Positions 16,451-25,642 of a stretch of 33,637 bases of DNA are shown one piece after another. The position numbers were made by a program, and so were the translations under genes. Below the pieces are notes generated by a model that saw nothing but the letters and a program-made list of their open reading frames with translations, made no database searches and was not told where the DNA came from. Each line of letters starts with the position of its first letter. Positions within the stretch are counted from its first letter, which is position 1. The DNA is from Acidobacteriota bacterium (GTDB lineage Bacteria > Acidobacteriota > Terriglobia > Bryobacterales > Bryobacteraceae). The stretch is from the NCBI GenBank assembly GCA_028876805.1, contig JAGWQP010000030.1, positions 1-33,637 of the forward strand, given 5' to 3'.

Positions 16451-17883
16451 TTCGGAGTTCTCTGGCTGCGGTCCTGGTGTGCGCCGCAGGCGCGATCGCG
16501 CAAAAAGTGACCGGCCCGATTCCCGTGACCCCCGCTTCCCATCCGTTCTTGGCAGCCGAACACAACCTCGAGCCGATGGACCTTTCCAAAGTCGGCTACG
16601 TGGAAGAGGAATTCCTCGTCAGTGGCACAGCGGATGTCTACGGCTACGCGGCGGACGGCTCTCTGACGGTCAAAACGCCAATGGCACCCTACACCACCCG
16701 CGTCCTGGTGCGGCGTCCCGTCGACCCCTCTCGCTTCAGCGGAACCGTGGTAGTGGAACTGCCAAACACAGCGCGCCGTTTCGACTGGACCATGTTGTGG
16801 GGCTACGTTCACAACTACGTCACCGATCACGGTGCTGCCTGGATCGGCATCACGATGCCGGGGGCGGTTCCGGGGCTGAAGAAATTCAATTCGATTCGCT
16901 ACGCAGCCGTGTCGTTTCCGAACCCGACCCCCAACGAGGCTTGTCCGGCCGGCGCCGGTCCGGGTCGAGGCGGCAGCGCCACGTCCGAGCAGGAAGACGG
17001 CCTACGCTGGGACGCAATCACCCAGGTGGGCTCCTTGCTGAAGAGCGGAAGTCTTCCGGGGCTGAAGGCGGATCGCGTGTACCTGACCACCCAAGGCGCC
17101 GACGTAGTGACCTATGCCGAGTCGATCCAGCCGCGCGCCAAGGTTTATGACGGCTTTGTCATCAAGAGTCCAGGTGGCCCCGCCCGTATCAGCCGCTGCG
17201 CGGCCACGCCTCCGCGGAACGGCCCTCAGTACCTCCACGATGTCGGCGTGCCCGTGATCGGCGTGCTGACCGAAGGCGAGGTTCTGGCTTCGCAGCCGTT
17301 CCTACGGGCCGACAGCGATGAATCAGCCGACCGCTTCCGAATTTATGAAATCGCCGGCGCCGCGCACATCGACGCGTCCCCCTACATCTCGCTTCCCTCG
17401 GTGGAGGATCAGAACGGAGCCGGCGCCGCCCAGGGCACGCCGCAATGGCCGTTCAACGCGCGCTGCGAGCCTGAAATCCCGCTTCAGCAACTTCCGCTCC
17501 AGAGTTATATCCTGAACGGCGCCTTCGCCAACCTGGACCTATGGGTACGCAATGGAACACCTGCACCCAAAGCTAGGCGAATCGAATTGAAGGACGGTCA
17601 AGTGGCGCTCGATGAATTTGGCAACGGCCTGGGCGGAGTTCGCAGCCCTTATGTGGAAGTGCCGACGGCACGCTATTTCACCACGACTGCTGGCCCCGGC
17701 ACCTGTCGCGAACTGGGCCATGACGTCAAGTTCGATTGGGCGCGCCTGGACAGCCTCTATGGCAGCTACAAGAAATATGCCGCCAGGGTCGACGAGTCCA
17801 TTGAGCGCATGGTGAAAGACCGCTTCGTGACCGAAACCGACGCCAAGCGCTTGCGCGCCGCATTGATCGGCGCCGGCCGTTAG
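16447..17883 (+). CDS. Exported alpha/beta hydrolase-domain protein (Abhydrolase_10-like)
   Basis: ATGA overlap with previous gene; signal peptide MIRSSLAAVLVCAAGAIAQ; VGYVEEEFLVSGTADVYGYAADG, YTTRVLVRRPVDPSRFSGTVVVELPNTARRFDW, WIGITMPGAVPGLKKFN. Confidence 0.85.
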   Translation: MIRSSLAAVLVCAAGAIAQKVTGPIPVTPASHPFLAAEHNLEPMDLSKVGYVEEEFLVSGTADVYGYAADGSLTVKTPMAPYTTRVLVRRPVDPSRFSGTVVVELPNTARRFDWTMLWGYVHNYVTDHGAAWIGITMPGAVPGLKKFNSIRYAAVSFPNPTPNEACPAGAGPGRGGSATSEQEDGLRWDAITQVGSLLKSGSLPGLKADRVYLTTQGADVVTYAESIQPRAKVYDGFVIKSPGGPARISRCAATPPRNGPQYLHDVGVPVIGVLTEGEVLASQPFLRADSDESADRFRIYEIAGAAHIDASPYISLPSVEDQNGAGAAQGTPQWPFNARCEPEIPLQQLPLQSYILNGAFANLDLWVRNGTPAPKARRIELKDGQVALDEFGNGLGGVRSPYVEVPTARYFTTTAGPGTCRELGHDVKFDWARLDSLYGSYKKYAARVDESIERMVKDRFVTETDAKRLRAALIGAGR

Positions 17884-17969
17884 AAGAGCTCGCAGCAGTA
17901 CACCTCACCTTTGACTCTTTCCGTCTATAGATACCGCCATGGAGACTAGCACGAATCACGCCCCAGAGA

Positions 17970-18330
17970 CCCTTAGCCATTAAAGCCCTATTGGTTCCAC
18001 CTGCTACTCTCGCCGGTAGACCACGGCCAGCACGGCTACGGATCAATCGAGGAGGTTCTCGACCGCATGGAGGGGAAGTGCGGCTTTGGCCGGCCACCCT
18101 CTACGGCACGCTCAAACGGCTGATGGACGTGGACCTGATCGAAGAGTCTCGCTGCCGCCAAGCGCCCGAGCACGATGACGCGCGGCCGGCGTGATTATCG
18201 GAGACGCCATTCGGCCGGCACGTGCTGGCCCCGGAGAGCCGGCGGATCGAGGAGCTCGCGTCGTTCGCTCCAAAGGGGGCATGCGGACCGAGCTCGTGGC
18301 GAACGTCCTCGATCTCAGCGGCGACCAGCT
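17970..18330 (+). pseudogene. PadR-family transcriptional regulator, frameshifted/nonsense remnant
   Basis: Reading-frame relay: DP*PLKPYWFHLLLSPVDHGQHGYGSIEEVLDRMEGK (frame A), GEVRLWPATLYGTLKRLMDVDLIEESR (frame B), TPFGRHVLAPESRRIEELASFAPKGA (frame C). Together these reconstruct a PadR winged helix. Confidence 0.75.
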
Positions 18331-18535
18331 CGACGAGATCGTGCTCAGGGATGAAAAGCGCACCGCACCCAAGACCGCCCCTTCAACGGAAGTCGGATCT
18401 ATGCACCAGTGCGCAACCCCGATTACAACGAGTCGAACTATCGGACAAACGTGTCACTGCCGGCCCGGCAGGAAGTCAAGGCGAAGCGCTGAGTGAGGCC
18501 ACGCTGGCCGGAGCCGCGCCGCATGTCTCCTGGAA

Positions 18536-20443
18536 TCAACACGCGGTCCGGCCAGCGTGGCCGAACTCCAAGGTGCGCAGCAATTGCGGAGGCGCGAAGC
18601 GCTCGCCATACGCGCGCTCCAGCCGTTCGGCATCGGCCAGAAACTTCTCGCGCCCGACCGTCTCGATATGCCCGATCGTGCCCCCGAGCGCGGGGCAGAA
18701 ACTCCAGCCGAGCACTGAGCCGACATCCGCGTCGCGGCGGTCCAGAAGGACGCCTTCCTCCAGGCAGCGGACCGTCTCGAGCGACTGAACCCAGAGGAAA
18801 CGCCGGACCAACTCCGCGGGGTCTCGCTCGGAGCGCCGCGGAAAACATTGCTCCAACCCCGGCCAGAGCCGCTTCCGGCCGCTCTCTCGATAATCGTAGA
18901 ACCCCTGCCGCGACTTCCTGCCATGCCGGCCCTGCTCCTCGATCATAATGCGCAGCACTTCGTCCGTCGCATTCGGGCGATACCGATCGCCCAGGTCGGC
19001 CTGGGTCTGAAGGCGGACACGGCCGATCAGGTCGAGCGAGACCTCATCGGCTACCGCCAGCGGACCGCCCGGCATGCCGGCCATACGGCCGCAGTTCTCG
19101 ATGAGCGCCGGCGAGATGCCCTCAAGCAGCATGCACATGCCTTCGTTCAGGAAGGTCGAGAACACCCGGCTGGTATAGAACCCTCGGCTGTCGTTCACCA
19201 CGATCGGTGTTTTGCCGACCCGCCGACCGAGGTCGAGAGCGCGCGCCAGGGAGGCTTCGGAGGTCTGCTTTCCGCGGATGATTTCGACGAGCGGCATACG
19301 GTCGACCGGCGAGAAGAAGTGCATCCCGATGAAGTTCTCCGGCCGTGTCCAGGCTTCGGCGAGGCCGGTAATCGGCAGCGTGGAGGTGTTTGAGGCGAAG
19401 AGGATACCGCTGCCCGTGACCGCCTCGGTCTTGCGGGTGACCTCCGCTTTTTCGGCCCGATCCTCGAAGACGGCCTCGATCACCACCTCGCATTCCTCGA
19501 GGTCGGCAAAGTCGCAGGTGGCGTGAATGGACGCAAACCGGCCATTGGCCCCGCGCTTCTCGAAGACACCGAGTGCGGCGGCACGCCCGCGCTCGGCCTT
19601 TTCGCGCGTCACATCCAGCAGCACGACATCCAGCCCGGCCGCCGCGCAGCTATACGCGATTCCCGACCCCATCATTCCAGCGCCCAGGATGCCGATCCTG
19701 GAGAACTCCGAGCGCGGAACTCCGCCCAGTTCCCCGCGGAACCGGCGCAGCCGCGCCAGATTGCGCGACTCGGCGGTGGCGCGCACGTGCGCCGCATACC
19801 GTGCCTCGATCTTCAGCCCGTTGTCGAGGTCCACCTGGCATCCTTCGTAGACGCTGGAGAGAATCGCGAGCGGAGCAGGGTACATCGACAGCGTGCTCGC
19901 CCGCAAGGTCGCGACGGCGGCGCCGAACGGCGCGCCGGTTAGCCCCGGGATGCGAAAACCTGGCCGGTCCCACGGCTGTCGTATCCGGCCGTTCTGAGCC
20001 GCAATCCACGATTCCGCGTGCGCTATCACAGAGTCCGCAGGCACGACGGCGTCCAGCAAGCCTGCCGCCCGCGCGTCCTGAACGGTCAACGCCTTTCCCT
20101 CCAGCAGAAGCGCGAGCGCACGTGGCACGCCGGCCAACCGGGGCAGCCGTTGTGTCGCGCCGCACTCCGGCACTCTTTCCGCGCGCGGATCGCAAACTAC
20201 TATCCGAATCGACGGATCGTCCGCTGCCACCCGGTAGTGGCACGCCAGAGCAATCTCGAATGCCGCCGGGCCAACCGGTCCGTCAATGACCGCCACGAAC
20301 GGTGTGCCGGAGGTCTCGATCCGGCGGAGGAGACCGCCGCTGGGAGATTCGGCACGGCCGATTCTGACGATCACTCCGGCGTCCACCATTGCCGCTTCGG
20401 CCTGCCGCCCGAATTCAGGCCCGCCGATCGCGAGAACTCTCAT
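18536..20443 (-). CDS. FadB/FadJ-like 3-hydroxyacyl-CoA dehydrogenase with degenerate N-terminal enoyl-CoA hydratase domain
   Basis: IGILGAGMMGSGIAYSCAAAGLDVVLLDVTREKAERG, FASNTSTLPITGLAEAWTRPENFIGMHFFSPVDRMPLVEIIRGKQTS, RRVGKTPIVVNDSRGFYTSRVF; N-terminal crotonase remnants FEIALACHYRVAADD and ECGATQRLPRLAG. Confidence 0.9.
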   Translation of the reverse strand: MRVLAIGGPEFGRQAEAAMVDAGVIVRIGRAESPSGGLLRRIETSGTPFVAVIDGPVGPAAFEIALACHYRVAADDPSIRIVVCDPRAERVPECGATQRLPRLAGVPRALALLLEGKALTVQDARAAGLLDAVVPADSVIAHAESWIAAQNGRIRQPWDRPGFRIPGLTGAPFGAAVATLRASTLSMYPAPLAILSSVYEGCQVDLDNGLKIEARYAAHVRATAESRNLARLRRFRGELGGVPRSEFSRIGILGAGMMGSGIAYSCAAAGLDVVLLDVTREKAERGRAAALGVFEKRGANGRFASIHATCDFADLEECEVVIEAVFEDRAEKAEVTRKTEAVTGSGILFASNTSTLPITGLAEAWTRPENFIGMHFFSPVDRMPLVEIIRGKQTSEASLARALDLGRRVGKTPIVVNDSRGFYTSRVFSTFLNEGMCMLLEGISPALIENCGRMAGMPGGPLAVADEVSLDLIGRVRLQTQADLGDRYRPNATDEVLRIMIEEQGRHGRKSRQGFYDYRESGRKRLWPGLEQCFPRRSERDPAELVRRFLWVQSLETVRCLEEGVLLDRRDADVGSVLGWSFCPALGGTIGHIETVGREKFLADAERLERAYGERFAPPQLLRTLEFGHAGRTAC

Positions 20444-21648
20444 ACGCGCTCAATGAGGGCCGCGGTACCCATCCCTCCACCGACGCACAGCGTCACGAGC
20501 CCCGACTCGAGATTGCGCCGCTCCATCTCGTCCAGCAGGGTTCCCAGCAGCACCGCGCCCGTCGCGCCCAATGGATGGCCCATCGCGATCGCGCCGCCGT
20601 TCACGTTCACGCGCTCATCGTCCACCGCCATCTCCTCGATGAAGCACAGAACCACCGCCGCGAACGCTTCGTTCACCTCGAACAGCCCGACGTCGCTCGC
20701 GGCCATGCCGGCCTTGGCGAGCGCCTTGCGCGTCGCCGGCGCTGGGCCAGTCAGCATGATGCACGGCTCGCTCCCGATGCTGACGAAGGAGCGAAACCGC
20801 GCCCGCGGCTTGAGCCCGAGCTTCGCGCCGATCTCGCCGCTGCCGATCAGCACAGCCGCCGCGCCGTCGGCGATCCCCGACGAGTTACCCGCGTGGTGCA
20901 GGTGCCGGATCGATTCGACTTCAGGATACCGATGGATCGCCGTCGCGTCGTAGCCGTACTTCTCGCCCATCGCCGCGAACGAGGCCTCCAGCCGCTCCAG
21001 ATCCTCCATCGTGGTATGGGGCCGGATCAGCTCGTCACGATCGAGAATCGTTTCCCCGTTCAAATCGACCACCGGAATGATCGACTTCTGAAAATAGCCG
21101 CTCTTCCAGGCGTGCGCCGCGCGATGCTGGCTCGCCAGCGCGTAGCAGTCGAGATCGCGGCGGTCGAAGCCGCGCAGGGTCGCCAATAGGTCGGCCGAAA
21201 TCCCCTGCGGCACCGAATGCGCCGGGAAAGCAACGCTCGGATCTGAGAACAGCGCGCCGCCGCTTGACCCCATGGGAACGCGCGACATGCTCTCCACGCC
21301 GCCGCCGATCGCCAGCTCCGCCTCCCCGCAAATCACCTTGGCCGCGGCCATGTTGCACGCCTCCAGCCCCGATGAGCAGAAGCGGCTAACCGTCACGCCC
21401 GCCACCGTCTCTCGATATCCGGCGTGCAGCACCGCCGAGCGCGCAACGTCGCCACCCTGCTCGCCCGTAACTTCCACGCAGCCGAGGATGACGTCGTCGA
21501 CCAGCGCCGTGTCGAGTCCGCTGCGCTGCTGGATGGCCCGCAGAACGGTCGAAGCGAGCGATACGGGCGTACACTGGCACAGCGCCCCGGTCGCCTTCCC
21601 CTTTCCCCGCGGCGTGCGCACCGCATCGTAAATGAAGGCCTCTCTCAT
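20440..21648 (-). CDS. Acetyl-CoA acetyltransferase / thiolase
   Basis: MREAFIYDAVRTPRGKGK; TVSRFCSSGLEACNMAAAKV; GGGVESMSRVPMG; NVNGGAIAMGHPLGATGA; CVGGGMGTAALIERV. ATGA overlaps at both ends. Confidence 0.95.
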   Translation of the reverse strand: MREAFIYDAVRTPRGKGKATGALCQCTPVSLASTVLRAIQQRSGLDTALVDDVILGCVEVTGEQGGDVARSAVLHAGYRETVAGVTVSRFCSSGLEACNMAAAKVICGEAELAIGGGVESMSRVPMGSSGGALFSDPSVAFPAHSVPQGISADLLATLRGFDRRDLDCYALASQHRAAHAWKSGYFQKSIIPVVDLNGETILDRDELIRPHTTMEDLERLEASFAAMGEKYGYDATAIHRYPEVESIRHLHHAGNSSGIADGAAAVLIGSGEIGAKLGLKPRARFRSFVSIGSEPCIMLTGPAPATRKALAKAGMAASDVGLFEVNEAFAAVVLCFIEEMAVDDERVNVNGGAIAMGHPLGATGAVLLGTLLDEMERRNLESGLVTLCVGGGMGTAALIERV

Positions 21649-22781
21649 TTCACCAGCGACCTCCCGATGATCTCCTTCATGATCTCCGACGTGCCGGCCC
21701 AGATGCGGTGCACCCGCGCCGCGGCATACAGGCGCGCGATCGGATACTCCCACATGTACCCGTAGCCGCCAAACAGTTGCAGGCAGGCATCGGTGGCGCG
21801 GCCGGCCAGTTCGGCCGTCCACAGCTTGGCCTCGGCCGCCGCCTCTGGGGTCAGCGCGCCAGCGTTAAGGTCCACCACGCAGCGGTCCACGAACGCCTGG
21901 CCGACATCTAACTCGGTCTGTATCTCGGCGAGCTTCCACCGCGTGTTCTGGAAGTCGGCCACACGCTGGCCGAATGCCTTTCGCTCTGTGACGTATGGCA
22001 GCGTGACATCGAAGGCCGCGTGAGCCAGCGCCAGCGACCCGCAGGCCGCGATCAGCCGCTCATCGACCAGCAGCGATTTCAACGCCTCCAGCCCGCGGCG
22101 CGGATCGCCCAGAACGTTGGCGCAAGAGATCGCCACATCGCGGAAGAACAGCTCCGCCGTATCCTGCGCGTGGTATCCGAGCTTCTCCAGCTTCCGTCCG
22201 CGGTCGAAGCCGGGCATTCCGGACTCCACCAGGAACAGCCCGATGGCGCGCGGATTGATGGGATCGGTCTTTGCCGCCACGATCACGACGTCCGCGTTGA
22301 TGCCGTTTGAGACGAACGTCTTCGACCCGTTCAACACCCACGACCCACCGCGCAGCTCCGCGTGCGTCTCGATACCGGCGAGATCGCTGCCCGCTGCGGG
22401 TTCGGTCATCGCGATCGCCAGGATCGCCTCGCCCTTTACGGCTCGCGGAAGCAGCCGGCGCTTCTGCTCCTCCGTTCCGAGCCGGTCCAGGTACGGTGCC
22501 ACGACCGTGGAATGCAGCCCGAACGCCACGCCCGCGGTGTGGCCCATTTCTTCGGCGACGATCTGGTCGTATCGGAAATCTCGGCAGCCCGCGCCACCGT
22601 AGGCTTCGTCCGCCCAGGTGCACAGGAAGCCGAGTGAGCCCGCAGTCTTCCAGATCTCCCGCGGTACCACGCCGGCGCGCTCCCACTGCTCGTAATGCGG
22701 TGCGATTTCGTTGCGCACGAATTCGCGAAAGCTGTTGCGGAACATCTCGTGTTCCGCTTCGAAATGGCCTCGGCGATTCAC
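21645..22781 (-). CDS. Acyl-CoA dehydrogenase
   Basis: GTG start with AGGAG upstream; FRNSFREFVRNEIAPHYEQWERAG, AIAMTEPAAGSDLAGIETHAELRGGSWVLNGSKTFVSNGINADVVIVAAKTD, QLFGGYGYMWEYPIARLYAAARVHRIWAGTSEIMKEIIGRSL. Confidence 0.95.
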   Translation of the reverse strand: MNRRGHFEAEHEMFRNSFREFVRNEIAPHYEQWERAGVVPREIWKTAGSLGFLCTWADEAYGGAGCRDFRYDQIVAEEMGHTAGVAFGLHSTVVAPYLDRLGTEEQKRRLLPRAVKGEAILAIAMTEPAAGSDLAGIETHAELRGGSWVLNGSKTFVSNGINADVVIVAAKTDPINPRAIGLFLVESGMPGFDRGRKLEKLGYHAQDTAELFFRDVAISCANVLGDPRRGLEALKSLLVDERLIAACGSLALAHAAFDVTLPYVTERKAFGQRVADFQNTRWKLAEIQTELDVGQAFVDRCVVDLNAGALTPEAAAEAKLWTAELAGRATDACLQLFGGYGYMWEYPIARLYAAARVHRIWAGTSEIMKEIIGRSLVK

Positions 22782-22806
22782 ATCTACGCTCCTCTCACCC
22801 GCGCTG

Positions 22807-22836
22807 GGTGGGGCAGGCGGAAGCGTCTGCCCCACC
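22807..22836. repeat. Near-perfect palindromic hairpin between CaiB-like and ACAD genes
   Basis: GGTGGGGCAGGCG-GAAG-CGTCTGCCCCACC: 13-bp stem with a single G.T pair and a 4-nt loop. Confidence 0.7.
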
Positions 22837-22840
22837 TCAT

Positions 22841-24007
22841 TCAACTCACAATGCGCTCCGTCCTCAGTCTCTCGATCTCGACGGTGGCGTAGCCGGCGGC
22901 ACCGAGGATCTCCTCCGCGTACGACCGCCCGCGCGAGCACGGCGGGTCCGGATCGAGACGGAAATCACTCATCTTCACCGGCGGCGCGAACTCCAGCCAT
23001 GTCCCGCCGTCCTCGCATTCCGTCCGCACCACCATCTCGGACGCGGTTGTCTCATGCCGCGCGATCGCCTCCTCCAGCGTCAGAACGACCGTCACGCAGC
23101 AATCCACATCGCGGAAGACACGCGTCCAGTGCTCAGAGGTTTGCGCACCGAAAATCGACTGCAATTGAGCGCGCACTCGGGCTGCTTCCGCGCCTTCCAC
23201 CAAATGGCTACTTCGCATGTCGGGCCGTCCGACCACATCGCACAGCCGCTCCCAGAAGTTCCGCTCCAGCGCGCCCACTGCGAGATACCGGCCGTCGGAG
23301 GTGGTGTAGTAGCCGTAACAGGGCAGGCCGCCCGATAGCAGGTCCTCGCCGCGGGGCGCGGTATTCCCCGATTCCACCAGTCGCGCCAGCGCCAGCACCG
23401 AGTGAGCCATCAGGCTATCCGTCATCGACACGTCGACATATCGGCCCGCCCCGCGCGTCTGCGCGTCCACCACTCCCGCCAGGATTCCCATCACCGCGGT
23501 GAGGCTGCCGCCGAGCAAATCGCCGATCTGCAGGTTGGGAAGCGCCGGTGGTCCTCCGGAAACACCAATCTGCTCGCCGACACCCGCGTTTGCCATGTAG
23601 TTGATGTCGTGGCCGGCGCGCAGGCGGTCGGGGCCGTCCTGGCCGTAGCCGGAGATCGAGCAGTAGACGATCCGCGGGTTGACCTCACGCACCGCCGTGT
23701 ACCCAATCCCGAGACGATCCACCACCCCGGGCCGGAAGCCTTCCACCACTACGTCCGCGTCTTTGGCCAGCCGCAGAAAGAGGTCGCGGCCCTCGGCCCG
23801 CGAGAGGTCGAGCCCCAGCGCGCGCTTATTGCGTGCGAGCATGCGGTTCAACGACTTGCGATGGTCCGCCGGCTCCTCCTCTCTGACACGCCGAATCACG
23901 ATGACATCAGCGCCCAGGTCGGCCAAGTGCAGCGTGGCCATTGGCCCCGGCAACAGGCGCGAGAGGTCGAGCACACGGAGATGCGAAAGAGGTTTGGGGC
24001 GGCCCAC
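22841..24007 (-). CDS. CaiB/BaiF family CoA-transferase, alpha-methylacyl-CoA racemase-like
   Basis: LRVLDLSRLLPGPMATLHLADLGADVIVIRR; VVVEGFRPGVVDRLGIGY; AGHDINYMANAG and LQIGDLLGGSLTAVMGILAG (AMACR-like His/Asp motifs). Confidence 0.92.
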   Translation of the reverse strand: MGRPKPLSHLRVLDLSRLLPGPMATLHLADLGADVIVIRRVREEEPADHRKSLNRMLARNKRALGLDLSRAEGRDLFLRLAKDADVVVEGFRPGVVDRLGIGYTAVREVNPRIVYCSISGYGQDGPDRLRAGHDINYMANAGVGEQIGVSGGPPALPNLQIGDLLGGSLTAVMGILAGVVDAQTRGAGRYVDVSMTDSLMAHSVLALARLVESGNTAPRGEDLLSGGLPCYGYYTTSDGRYLAVGALERNFWERLCDVVGRPDMRSSHLVEGAEAARVRAQLQSIFGAQTSEHWTRVFRDVDCCVTVVLTLEEAIARHETTASEMVVRTECEDGGTWLEFAPPVKMSDFRLDPDPPCSRGRSYAEEILGAAGYATVEIERLRTERIVS

Positions 24008-25642
24008 TTACGCCGAGCCCCCGGCCGTTTGGTCCCATTCCCAACCGGCGAACATCTCGCGCAGCCGCGACTTCTGAAACTTGCCCACGGACGTGCGCGG
24101 AATCTCCTCCAGGAACACGAACGCGTCGGGCAACTGCCACCGGCTGAACTTCTGCGACAGATGCGCCCGTAGCTCCTCGGGTTCCGCCCGGCAGCCGTCC
24201 TTCAGGATCACCGCCGCCAGCGGCCGCTCCGCCCACTTCGGATGCGCGATGGCGACCACCGCCGCCTCCCGCACCGCGGGATGGCCCATCAACGCATTCT
24301 CCAGGTCCACCGAGCTGATCCACTCGCCGCCCGATTTGATGAGGTCCTTGGCGCGGTCGGCGATCTTCACGTAGCCCTCGGGATCGACATTGACGATATC
24401 GCCGGTACGGAACCATCCGTCGGTGGTCCAGCGCTCCTGCAGATCGGGCAGGTTGTAGTAGCTCGACGCGATCCACGGCCCGCGCACCTCCAATTCGCCC
24501 AGCGTTTCGCCGTCCCAGGGCACCTCCTGATCGCCGACCATCGCGCGAATTTCGACGAAAGGCGCCTGTAATCCCTGTTTGAGGCGTGTCGCCATACGCT
24601 CGGACTCCGGCCGGTCCACGAGGCTGCTCTTGAGGTGGCACACGGTCCCGAGCGGGCTCAGTTCGGTCATCCCCCATGCGTGGATCAGCTCGATTCCATG
24701 CCGGTCAAAGGCGCGGAACATCGACTCCGGCACGGCCGACCCGCCGCACAGAACGCGCAATCCCGGCTGCAGCTTCCAGCGTCCGGGATGCTCGTCGAGC
24801 GCCGCCAGAATAGCCATCCACACCGTCGGCACCGCGCCCGATCGCGTGACCTTCTCCTGGTCCAGCAGGTCGAGCAGGCTGACAGGATCCAGACGCGGTC
24901 CGGGCAGCACCAGTTTCGAGCCCACCATGGCCGCGGCGAACGGTACGCCCCAGCCGTTGGCGTGAAACATCGGGACCACCGGCAGGACAGAATCGGCCTG
25001 CGCGATGGCGAAGGCGTCTGGCAGTGCCGCGGCCAACGAGTGCAGGATAACCGACCGGTGCGTATACACGACCCCCTTCGGAACGCCCGTGGTTCCCGAC
25101 GTGTAGCACATGGCAGCGGCCTCATTCTCATCAAGTTGCGGCAATTCATACCCGGGCTTGCCCTGCGTCAAGAAATCCCCGTAGCTTTCGCACTCGGGAA
25201 ACGGCAACTGGCCGCGAACCGAGACGACGATCACCCGCTCGGGATGAATCTGCCCGCGCAGTTTCTCGTAGACCGGCAGTAGAGTTTCGTCAACGATCAG
25301 GACGCGGTCTCCGGCGTGCTTGATGATGTAGGCCAATTCGTCGGGATGCAGCCTCAAGTTCAGTGTGTGAAGAACGCATCCCGCCACCGGCACCCCCAGG
25401 TAGGCCTCCAGATGGACGGCGTGGTTCCACATCAGCGTGCCCACGCGGTCGCCGCGTTCCAGGCTCGCGGCCGACAGCGCCGATGCCAGGGCGCGCGCCC
25501 GCGCGCAGACCTCGCCATAACTCGAACGGTGAATGCTGCTGTCCGGCCGTCGCGAGACGATCTCCACCGCGCCGAAGAGCTTTTCGGTGCGCGCGAGAAC
25601 GTGCGTCAGGGTTAATGGGAACTGCATCATGGTTCCAAGCAT
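24008..25642 (-). CDS. Long-chain fatty acid--CoA ligase (AMP-dependent synthetase)
   Basis: MLGTMMQFPLTLTHVLARTEKLFG; AMCYTSGTTGVPKGVVYTHRS; HAWGMTELSPLGTVC; GWFRTGDIVNVDPEGYVKIADRAKDLIKSGGEWISSVDLENALMGHPAVREAAVV; PRTSVGKFQKSRLRE. Confidence 0.95.
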   Translation of the reverse strand: MLGTMMQFPLTLTHVLARTEKLFGAVEIVSRRPDSSIHRSSYGEVCARARALASALSAASLERGDRVGTLMWNHAVHLEAYLGVPVAGCVLHTLNLRLHPDELAYIIKHAGDRVLIVDETLLPVYEKLRGQIHPERVIVVSVRGQLPFPECESYGDFLTQGKPGYELPQLDENEAAAMCYTSGTTGVPKGVVYTHRSVILHSLAAALPDAFAIAQADSVLPVVPMFHANGWGVPFAAAMVGSKLVLPGPRLDPVSLLDLLDQEKVTRSGAVPTVWMAILAALDEHPGRWKLQPGLRVLCGGSAVPESMFRAFDRHGIELIHAWGMTELSPLGTVCHLKSSLVDRPESERMATRLKQGLQAPFVEIRAMVGDQEVPWDGETLGELEVRGPWIASSYYNLPDLQERWTTDGWFRTGDIVNVDPEGYVKIADRAKDLIKSGGEWISSVDLENALMGHPAVREAAVVAIAHPKWAERPLAAVILKDGCRAEPEELRAHLSQKFSRWQLPDAFVFLEEIPRTSVGKFQKSRLREMFAGWEWDQTAGGSA

